Of a DNA stretch of 64,000 nucleotides, positions 17,412-24,839 are shown in pieces. The position numbers and the translations under genes were made by a program. The DNA lies in contig CANKYF010000009.1 in assembly GCA_947487895.1 (NCBI GenBank), forward strand, positions 62,001-126,000, written 5' to 3'. How positions within the stretch are numbered: position 1 is the stretch's first letter; the number at the start of each line of letters is the position of its first letter. Below the pieces are notes generated by a model that worked only from the letters and a program-made list of their open reading frames with translations, made no database searches and was not told the DNA's origin. This DNA comes from an uncultured Flavobacteriaceae bacterium. Its GTDB lineage: Bacteria; Bacteroidota; Bacteroidia; Flavobacteriales; Flavobacteriaceae.

Positions 17412-18890
17412 ATGGACGAATTTTTAAAAAAGCAATTATTTCAGCAGACTCGTAGAGGGTTTCTAAAAAAGGCATCACTTGGTTTTGGCTCTATTGCATT
17501 ATCAAGCATGTTGGGACCAACAAATTCCTTTGCTAATTCATTGATTTCTGGTAACCCATCTAACAATGGCATAAATAATATTTTAAAGGGTACGCATTTT
17601 CCAGCAAAGGCAAAACGTGTTATTTATCTCTTTCAAAGCGGTGGTCCTTCACAATTAGAAACTTTTGATTATAAGCCAGCACTTTCTAAATGGCACGCAC
17701 AAGAGATTCCAGATTCCGTTAGGGGTATGCAACGAAACTCTGGTATGGTAACAGATCAATCAACTTTTCCTTTGGTAAAGTCTATTTATGATTTTAAACA
17801 ATATGGACAGTCTGGTGCTTGGGTGAGTGAACTTTTTCCTCATACGGCAAAAGTTGTTGATGACCTATGTATCATCAAATCTATGCATACCGATGCTATT
17901 AATCATGAACCAGCCGTTATGTTTGTACAAAGTGGATCGCAAATTAGCGGACGACCTTCCATAGGTTCATGGCTTAGTTATGGTCTTGGTAGCGATAATG
18001 AAAATTTGCCCAATTTTGTTGTCATGTTATCTAAAGGTAGTTCTGGAGGTGCGCAACCCTTAAGTTCTGCTGCATGGGGAAACGGTTTTTTACCTTCTCA
18101 TCACCAAGGCGTACAGTTTCGTTCAGGAAAAGATCCTGTGTTATACTTGAACAATCCTCATGGAGTTCATGATCACGACCGTAGAAGAGCACTCAATTAT
18201 ATTAAGGATTTTAATAATGAACAATATAATTTATGGAACGATCCTGAAATTCAATCAAAAATTAATCAGTACGAAATGGCATACCGGATGCAAAATTCAG
18301 TTCCCGATGCAGTAGATGTTTCCGATGAACCAGAACATATTTACAAGCTTTATGGAGAAGATGCTAGAAAGCCTGGTACATATGCTGCTAACTGTCTTCA
18401 AGCTCGTCGTTTGGCAGAAAAAGATGTGAAGTTTATACAGCTCTATCATACAGGATGGGATCAGCATGGTAATCTGCCTGGAGCAATTAAGTCGCAAGCC
18501 ATGGATACAGATCAGGCTACAGCTGGACTCATAACAGACTTAAAACAACGCGGATTATTAGAAGATACCTTGGTTATTTGGGGAGGCGAATTTGGTCGTA
18601 CTAGTTTTTCTCAAGGAAGATTAACAGCAACTAATTATGGTAGAGACCATCACCCAGGCTGCTTTACTATGTGGATGGCAGGAGCAGGAGTTAAACCTGG
18701 TATGGTGTATGGTGAAACTGATGATTTTAGCTATAATGTGGTTCGAAATGGGGTGCATATTCATGACTTTCAGGCCACCTTGTTACACCTTTTAGGGATG
18801 GACCATGAAAGACTAACGTTTAAACATCAAGGCCGTCGTTATCGTTTAACAGATGTGCATGGTCATGTAATAAAAGATATTTTAGCATAA
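17412..18890 (+). CDS. DUF1501 protein, Tat-exported, alkaline-phosphatase/sulfatase-like fold
   Basis: A 492-residue protein with an N-terminal twin-arginine signal (RRGFLKKAS, residues 14-22), so it is exported folded. The body is DUF1501, with FQSGGPSQLETFDYKP near 75-90, MHTDAINHEPAVMFVQSG near 158-175, WDQHGN near 354-359, and WGGEFGRTSFSQG plus GRDHHPGCFTMWMAGAG near 395-435. The last two contain the Glu, His and Asp residues typical of the alkaline-phosphatase superfamily. It always accompanies DUF1549/DUF1553 proteins in the genomes where that family is common, and here it starts 52 bases after one. The reaction is unknown. A hydrolase or metal-dependent enzyme acting with the cytochrome partner is inferred. 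Confidence 0.85.
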   Translation: MDEFLKKQLFQQTRRGFLKKASLGFGSIALSSMLGPTNSFANSLISGNPSNNGINNILKGTHFPAKAKRVIYLFQSGGPSQLETFDYKPALSKWHAQEIPDSVRGMQRNSGMVTDQSTFPLVKSIYDFKQYGQSGAWVSELFPHTAKVVDDLCIIKSMHTDAINHEPAVMFVQSGSQISGRPSIGSWLSYGLGSDNENLPNFVVMLSKGSSGGAQPLSSAAWGNGFLPSHHQGVQFRSGKDPVLYLNNPHGVHDHDRRRALNYIKDFNNEQYNLWNDPEIQSKINQYEMAYRMQNSVPDAVDVSDEPEHIYKLYGEDARKPGTYAANCLQARRLAEKDVKFIQLYHTGWDQHGNLPGAIKSQAMDTDQATAGLITDLKQRGLLEDTLVIWGGEFGRTSFSQGRLTATNYGRDHHPGCFTMWMAGAGVKPGMVYGETDDFSYNVVRNGVHIHDFQATLLHLLGMDHERLTFKHQGRRYRLTDVHGHVIKDILA

Positions 18891-18895
18891 ATAGT

Positions 18896-19966
18896 ATGGG
18901 AAATAGAAGACAATTTGTAAAAAAAGCTTCATTAGGCATTGGTGGCTTAATGGCATCTCCAAGTGTTCCTTTTTATATTCAACACTCTAAGACGACACTT
19001 GACAATGAAATAATAGGACATGGCGATTTTACATATCGAGTAGAAAGGGATTGGGGAAATCTTAATCCTGAAAAATATCCAGTTAAGAATTGTCATGAAA
19101 TGGTTATGGATAGCAAAGGAAGATTGATTATGCTTACAGACCATGTAAAAAACAATGTTATAATTTATGATACTTCAGGAAAATTACTGGATAGCTGGAC
19201 ACTAAATCTATCTCAAGCCCATGGTCTGAACATACATGATGAAGGAGGAGAAGAAGTTCTTTACATCACAGATCCAGGTTCGGGTAAAGTAGTAAAAACG
19301 ACCTTAAATGGAAAAATTCTTGGAGAACTTGAGCACCCAGCAAAAATTGGAACTTACAGTAAAAATATGCCCTTTAAGCCTACAGAAACAGCTATTGGTC
19401 CAAATGGAGATATTTATGTTGCAGATGGGTACGGATCACAGTATATCTTGCAATATGACTTAAAAGGGAACTTTATTAGAAAATTTGGAGGTGATAGCTT
19501 CCTTAATGAAAAAAAATTCAAACAAGTTCACGGTGTTGCCTTAGATACTAGAGACCCAGAAAAGCCTACGCTACTCTGTTCTGCACGAATTAAAAATTCT
19601 TTTAAGCGTTTTTCTTTAGATGGCGAATTTTTGGAAGACTACTACATGCCTGGTCTTTTCATTAGTCGACCAGTGATAGACGAAGAAAATGTCTATTCTG
19701 GTGTTTGTTTTGGAATGGATAAAGGGAACTATAACATGCAACTAAATAAAGGTTTTGTAACTATTTTAGATAAAGAGAATAAAGTGATATCTAATCCTGG
19801 AGGTACAGCTCCTCAGTATGATGAAAATGATAAATTAAAATTGATGCTGCAAGACAAACCCATTTTTAAACATTGTCATGATGTGTGTATTGATAACGAT
19901 AAAAATTTATATGTCTGCCAATGGAAAGCAGGAGGAACGTACCCTTATAAACTACATAGAATTTAA
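18896..19966 (+). CDS. Tat-exported six-bladed beta-propeller (NHL-type) protein
   Basis: A 356-residue protein that starts 6 bases after the DUF1501 stop. Its N-terminus has a Tat motif (RRQFVKKAS) and a hydrophobic stretch. The body shows repeated propeller blades such as GRLIMLTDHVKNNVIIYDTSGK, PNGDIYVADGYGSQYILQYDLKG and HGVALDTRDPEKPTLLCSAR. These repeats match NHL/SMP-30-like or peptidylglycine-lyase-like six-bladed propellers. Conserved HG and HCHD segments may bind metal. Such proteins bind or cleave small molecules in the periplasm, and the role here is unknown. Its tight spacing says it works with the DUF1501 and cytochrome proteins. Confidence 0.75.
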   Translation: MGNRRQFVKKASLGIGGLMASPSVPFYIQHSKTTLDNEIIGHGDFTYRVERDWGNLNPEKYPVKNCHEMVMDSKGRLIMLTDHVKNNVIIYDTSGKLLDSWTLNLSQAHGLNIHDEGGEEVLYITDPGSGKVVKTTLNGKILGELEHPAKIGTYSKNMPFKPTETAIGPNGDIYVADGYGSQYILQYDLKGNFIRKFGGDSFLNEKKFKQVHGVALDTRDPEKPTLLCSARIKNSFKRFSLDGEFLEDYYMPGLFISRPVIDEENVYSGVCFGMDKGNYNMQLNKGFVTILDKENKVISNPGGTAPQYDENDKLKLMLQDKPIFKHCHDVCIDNDKNLYVCQWKAGGTYPYKLHRI

Positions 19967-20001
19967 CCCTCAATTTCAATGAAAAATTAATTGAAAATTA
20001 T

Positions 20002-21375
20002 ATGATTGCATTAGATTTTAGTACATTTTTAGGTCGTTTTCATCCGCTATTTGTTCACATGCCAATTGGTTTTGTTTTTCTAGCAATATTGTTGGAGTGG
20101 TGGCAATCTTTCAAAAAATTGGAGAAAATAAGTTCACTTATTTCTATAGCTTGGTTTTTAAGCGGGTTAAGCGCAATAATGGCAGCACTTTGTGGTTGGT
20201 ATTTAGGAGAAACTGGGCTCTATGAAGAAGAACAACTTTTTCTTCATCGTTGGTTGGGTATTGTTTTAGTGCCAATTTTCTTTGCAGGGTGGTGGTTAAA
20301 AAAGAATTATTATAACTACTCTAAAATAATACAACATGGATTTAATTTGCTGATTATTGTTTTACTTTCTATTGAAGGTCATCAGGGAGGAAATCTTACT
20401 CATGGAGATACTTATTTAACCGAGTTTGCTCCAGAGCCTTTGCAAAATCTAATGGGTGCTAAAAATGAAGTTGCTCAGGAAAAGCAGTTAATCAATCCAG
20501 ATTCGGTAAAGGTTTATGAAGATTTAATATATCCTATTTTTGAGAATAGTTGTATAAATTGTCATGGTGATGAAGTTAAACGAGGTGGTTTGAATATGGC
20601 ATATGCAGATTCATTGATGTTGGGTGGCAGCAATAATAATATGATAATTGAGGGGAATGCTGAAGGTAGTGAGCTTTTTAGGAGAATTACATTACCTCAA
20701 AAAAGTATCAAGTTCATGCCTCCAACAAAAAAAGTGTTAACCTATGATCAAATCAAGACTATTGAATGGTGGATAAATCAGGGAGCTTCTTTTGAAGCTA
20801 CTCTAACAGATGTAGAAATAAGTAAAAATATGAAACCTGTTTTATTAAGACAATATGGGCTTAATACAGAACCAAAGCCTTGGTATGAAAAAGTGAAAGT
20901 TTCTCCTTTAGATAGTACCAAAATTTCTGCAATTCAGAAACAAGGCTTTAAAGTAAAAGTTTTAGGGGAGAAGATACCATTACTTGATATAAGTTATACT
21001 GGTAAAGATTTGACGCTAGAGAAAATGAAAACCCTTGAGATGGCAAGTAGTCATATTACTTGGTTGGTACTTTCTGGGACAAATGTAAAAGATGAATATT
21101 TATCAGGCTTGATAAAATTTTCAAATCTTACACGTTTAGAATTAGATAATACTCAAATATCTGACAACGGAGTTTTTCACCTTAAGAATGCATCACATTT
21201 AGAAATACTTAATCTTTATAACACATTAGTAAGCAAGGTGTCTTTACCTGTTATTAAAGAACTTCCAGGTCTTAAAAGAGTTTATTTGTCTGAAACTAAA
21301 GTTTTGCCAGAAGATGTGAAAAGTTTTAATGAAGATGATTCAAAATTGTCTGTTATTATTACTTCTAAAGATTAA
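20002..21375 (+). CDS. DUF2231-type membrane protein with c-type cytochrome and leucine-rich repeats
   Basis: A 457-residue protein with three parts. Residues 1-130 contain about four transmembrane helices and the HPLFVHMPIGFVFLAILLEW motif of the DUF2231 family. Residues 165-270 are a PSCyt1 domain with heme motif CINCH (about 186-190) and the FMPPTKKVL motif where a distal Met ligand is expected. Residues 310-457 are leucine-rich-repeat-like (LTRLELDNTQISDNG, LEILNLYNTLVS). As the last gene of the operon it could feed electrons from the exported cytochrome protein into the membrane. This is an inference from topology. No terminator is visible after it. Confidence 0.8.
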   Translation: MIALDFSTFLGRFHPLFVHMPIGFVFLAILLEWWQSFKKLEKISSLISIAWFLSGLSAIMAALCGWYLGETGLYEEEQLFLHRWLGIVLVPIFFAGWWLKKNYYNYSKIIQHGFNLLIIVLLSIEGHQGGNLTHGDTYLTEFAPEPLQNLMGAKNEVAQEKQLINPDSVKVYEDLIYPIFENSCINCHGDEVKRGGLNMAYADSLMLGGSNNNMIIEGNAEGSELFRRITLPQKSIKFMPPTKKVLTYDQIKTIEWWINQGASFEATLTDVEISKNMKPVLLRQYGLNTEPKPWYEKVKVSPLDSTKISAIQKQGFKVKVLGEKIPLLDISYTGKDLTLEKMKTLEMASSHITWLVLSGTNVKDEYLSGLIKFSNLTRLELDNTQISDNGVFHLKNASHLEILNLYNTLVSKVSLPVIKELPGLKRVYLSETKVLPEDVKSFNEDDSKLSVIITSKD

Positions 21376-21761
21376 CGTCAATAAATAAACTGATTTAACA
21401 TAAAGTGATAAAGTAGTTTAAAACGATATTTTACTATCTTATAAGAACAAAAAACTCTATTGGAATTTTAGTTTAAAACTTTTTACATCTTTCTTTTTTA
21501 TCAAACCTTGTAGCAATTGAATTGTAACTATTTTGTGAAAATGTGAATACGATCTCTCTTGCCATAGAATATCAAAGTACTCTTATAATTACAGGAATAG
21601 TGGCCACAAAGAGATATTTTACTATTTTCTACCACCGTTGCACACTACTGCTGCAAAATGTTTCCAAATATTTCCTCCTCCTACAACACTAGTAACATTA
21701 CTATTTATATTGAGATGTTGTTTATTTAATTTTTTACATTATCATTTATTATAAACGTTAT
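21376..21761. other. Convergent intergenic stretch, nothing clear
   Basis: About 385 AT-rich bases between converging genes. A minus-strand reading near 21640-21700 contains a short VVGGGNIWKHFAAVV-like stretch, which may be a decayed gene end, but stops follow in every frame. Confidence 0.4.
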
Positions 21762-21810
21762 TATAAAAAAAGGGTTGCATAATCAACATTTAATATTGAT
21801 TTGCAACCCT
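21762..21810 (-). terminator. Terminator of the minus-strand beta-helix/GH2 operon
   Basis: The arms AGGGTTGCA (21771-21779) and TGCAACCCT (21802-21810), with an inner AATCAA/TTGATT stem, form a long hairpin. On the minus strand it is followed by a run of T residues (21764-21770). It lies 42 bases after the stop of the 21852 gene. Confidence 0.85.
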
Positions 21811-21851
21811 ACTATTAATAATTTATTTGTTATTACTATGTCATGTCGTCA

Positions 21852-24815
21852 TTAATAGACTAATATTTTCGAAGAAAATTGACCAGATTTCTCACTAGTG
21901 AGTTTTATTGTGTAAATACCACGAGACAATTTTAAATCACTTCTGTTAAAGTTTTTGCTCCACAGACCTGCTTCAACTTTTTCTGCTGAAGTAGTGATTA
22001 ATTTACCAGTAATACTGTAAATTGAAACCTCAATATTGTCACTTGTAGTAAAGGTTTTCTCTATGTTAAAATCATGTTGAACAGGATTTGGGTAGATAGA
22101 AAACGCTTGGTTTACATCTTCTGAATTAGTAACTAACGAAAGGGCTTTAACCGATTTATTAGTACTAGCATTATTACTTTCTACTTCTAAAAAAGCTGCC
22201 ATTTCTGGGTCACCTTCTTTTGAAGTAATTCTTGATAAAAATGTACTTCCATTGGTATCTTCTATGGCAAACGACACCCTAGACCAGCCATTGTCCTTCT
22301 GCTCTTGTACCCAGTCAGTTACGTCTATACTGTACCATTTTCCTGCTTGACTATCAAAAGTTACTGAAGCTAATACTTGTCCTGGCGCAGGCCTACTATT
22401 CTCTGTAATGTTACTCTCAAACCAGTTATTGCCATACGCCCTGATGTTCTGCGTAAAGCTGTTGCCTGTGTTTGTAGAAGCAAAGAAATTTAGCGTTGCA
22501 GAAACAATGTTATCATCATATTGTGTACTATCAAACTTAAGGAGCCCAAACCTATTGAACTCGGGCGAGCTGGTTTTACAATCTACGGTTGCAGCTGTTC
22601 CAAAATTAGTATCTGAAAAACTACCAGCTCTAGTGTAAGCATCTTCCCTAACGGGGACCAAGGTATCGTCTGATTCAATGATAATATGGCTTATAAAGTC
22701 ACTATTCCCTTCTTTTGAAGTAATTCTTGTTAAATGTGTTGATGAATTTCTATCTGTAATTAAAAGCGATACTATCCCATCACCTTGAGCTTGGGATTGT
22801 ACATAGGAGGTAAGGTCAATATCATACCATCTACCATTGGCACTTTCTATGGAAAACCCTCTTAAAGGGGCATTACTGCCAACTGTTGGGGCATTGTTAA
22901 AGGTGACGGTGGCTTCAGACCAATTGTCATCAACTCCATAAATGAAGTTCTGGTAAGTCTCGGCAGAATTTGAAGTGGCAAAGACCCTAAGTGTTGCAGA
23001 AGAAATGTTTCTATTGCCCACATTAAACTTTAACAATCCTCTTCTTGTAACGTTTGCAGATGCTTTCTTTACACCAACCGTCGTAGCACTGCCATAATTG
23101 GTATTTACAAAATTACCATCCCTAATTTGGGCATCTTCTGAAACGTAAACCACACCAGGACCAGCTGGAGGTGCAGGTGGAGTTGGGCCTCCTGCTATTG
23201 GTGTTCCTTGGTAAATACCAATGTTCAAGGGACCGTTACCAATGGAATTACCGTAATAATCAATTGATGGTTGTGGTACACTAGCTCCAGCGCCAATAGC
23301 AGGAGAATTTTCAAATAAAGCATAATCCATAACTCCATTTACCATACCTCTGAACAATGGGTCTTGCAACGAAAAATTACTGTCTTTTGAAGTCACCTGC
23401 GGTATGGATTCCGGGTTTGAGGCTATGGGAAGCTTATCAGCCGTGGGACCAAAATAAATATTGTTGGTAAAACGGATATTCATAGCTCCAAAGCCGTTTC
23501 CGTCTTGAAAATTATAGCTAGGATTATCCCCTTCAAACTGAAATACGTTATTGGTAAAGTTAAAATCACGTGGGAACACATTTCCCCAGCGTCTAAAATT
23601 AGCAATGACCACATTATCAAACCGATCATCAGCATAAAAGATATTGTTGTATACTTCACAACCGATCAGATTCCCAGAAAAGTGCATGCCTTGTCTTGCA
23701 TTGTTCTCAATAATATTATATCTGATAACGGTATTCAAATTAAATCTTGTAGGTATTGACCCTACTTCATTACCACCAGTGGCTACAACACCGCCTAGAC
23801 CATTATCATGCAGATAATTATACTGTATGATAGTATTTTTAGTACGAAAATCACTATCAATTCCTCTAGCATCCGAATCACCTTGATTGTATACGGTTCT
23901 TTGTGCCTCATTAAATTGAAAAACAGTTCCGTCTGTATTAAAGTTAAAGGCAGCGTTACCAGAAATCCCATCACCACAAAGGTCAAAAAAGTTACCTTCT
24001 ACCAAAGCATCGTCGGTAACCCTTACAATAAGTCCGTTACCTCGTATTCTTTGAAAAACATTGTCCCTTATGACCACATTGGTGCTTGGGAACCAGTTAT
24101 CGGTACGGCCGTCGCCCAAATCCTCACCAAAAGAAGAATCCGGATTACGCAACCACCATTCTGAGCGTGTGCTCAAACCTGTTCTACCAAGGTCTTCAAA
24201 AGTACAATTTTCAAAAAGCACATCGTTGAAATTACTGGGTACGGTTTCACCTCTTGCATACAGAATGGCGCCTCCAAAAAAGCGGGTGTTACTTACACTT
24301 TTAATAGAGGCACTATTTACCCTAAATATTGTTATATTATCAAAATGTAAGTGGTCAACGGTACCAAAATCCACACTTTCAATAAGCATTCCCAAGAAGA
24401 GATCGTCGGCGGTTATTGTACCTTCCCTAAAGTTGGTGATCTTAAAGTTTTTAAACTCTAAATATTCTTTGTTCAAAATGTGTACGGCAAGGTCTGCACC
24501 TTCACCATCAATAATCGGCAGGTCGCCAGGACCGTATTTATCATACGTAATAGGATTCCCAGATGCTCCGCTAGAGCTTATGATCAATGTACCAGGAAAA
24601 GTAAACCCCGCTCTAAACCTGATAATGTCACCAGGGTTAAAGTTGGTCGTACTTACCTTGTTCAACGTTCGCCAAGGCTGCTCCGGTGAGGTTCCGCTAG
24701 AACTATCGTTACCTACTCCGGGGTGTACATAGTAAGTAGTTTGCGCAGTAACAAAAGCTCCGAACAAACCTACAACCATGAATGTCATAAAAAATTTAAT
24801 GTTTAGATGTTTCAT
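21852..24815 (-). CDS. Secreted right-handed beta-helix protein with two DNRLRE/CBM96-like domains and T9SS tail
   Basis: A 987-residue protein. A signal peptide (ends FVTAQ, about 24) is followed by a right-handed parallel beta-helix (about 26-545). Its turns, such as LEFKNFKITNF, VVIRDNVFQRI and TIIQYNYLHDNG, resemble the lipoprotein at 8756. A proline-rich linker (about 545-552) leads to two DNRLRE/CBM96-like modules (about 553-710 and 716-875). The C-terminal type A T9SS domain spans about 905-987 (SIYPNPVQHDFN). The layout is that of a secreted or surface-bound polysaccharide lyase with accessory binding modules. CBM96 members are known to bind alginate. Catalytic residues are not assigned. 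It is the last gene of a three-gene minus-strand operon with two GH2 enzymes. Confidence 0.8.
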   Translation of the reverse strand: MKHLNIKFFMTFMVVGLFGAFVTAQTTYYVHPGVGNDSSSGTSPEQPWRTLNKVSTTNFNPGDIIRFRAGFTFPGTLIISSSGASGNPITYDKYGPGDLPIIDGEGADLAVHILNKEYLEFKNFKITNFREGTITADDLFLGMLIESVDFGTVDHLHFDNITIFRVNSASIKSVSNTRFFGGAILYARGETVPSNFNDVLFENCTFEDLGRTGLSTRSEWWLRNPDSSFGEDLGDGRTDNWFPSTNVVIRDNVFQRIRGNGLIVRVTDDALVEGNFFDLCGDGISGNAAFNFNTDGTVFQFNEAQRTVYNQGDSDARGIDSDFRTKNTIIQYNYLHDNGLGGVVATGGNEVGSIPTRFNLNTVIRYNIIENNARQGMHFSGNLIGCEVYNNIFYADDRFDNVVIANFRRWGNVFPRDFNFTNNVFQFEGDNPSYNFQDGNGFGAMNIRFTNNIYFGPTADKLPIASNPESIPQVTSKDSNFSLQDPLFRGMVNGVMDYALFENSPAIGAGASVPQPSIDYYGNSIGNGPLNIGIYQGTPIAGGPTPPAPPAGPGVVYVSEDAQIRDGNFVNTNYGSATTVGVKKASANVTRRGLLKFNVGNRNISSATLRVFATSNSAETYQNFIYGVDDNWSEATVTFNNAPTVGSNAPLRGFSIESANGRWYDIDLTSYVQSQAQGDGIVSLLITDRNSSTHLTRITSKEGNSDFISHIIIESDDTLVPVREDAYTRAGSFSDTNFGTAATVDCKTSSPEFNRFGLLKFDSTQYDDNIVSATLNFFASTNTGNSFTQNIRAYGNNWFESNITENSRPAPGQVLASVTFDSQAGKWYSIDVTDWVQEQKDNGWSRVSFAIEDTNGSTFLSRITSKEGDPEMAAFLEVESNNASTNKSVKALSLVTNSEDVNQAFSIYPNPVQHDFNIEKTFTTSDNIEVSIYSITGKLITTSAEKVEAGLWSKNFNRSDLKLSRGIYTIKLTSEKSGQFSSKILVY

Positions 24816-24839
24816 AAAAATTTAATATTTAGTTAATAA

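Noticed and set aside
24061-24732. A 223-codon plus-strand open frame
   Set aside because: Antisense to the beta-helix gene at 21852-24815, which has signal peptide, repeats and T9SS tail. The plus frame has no such support.
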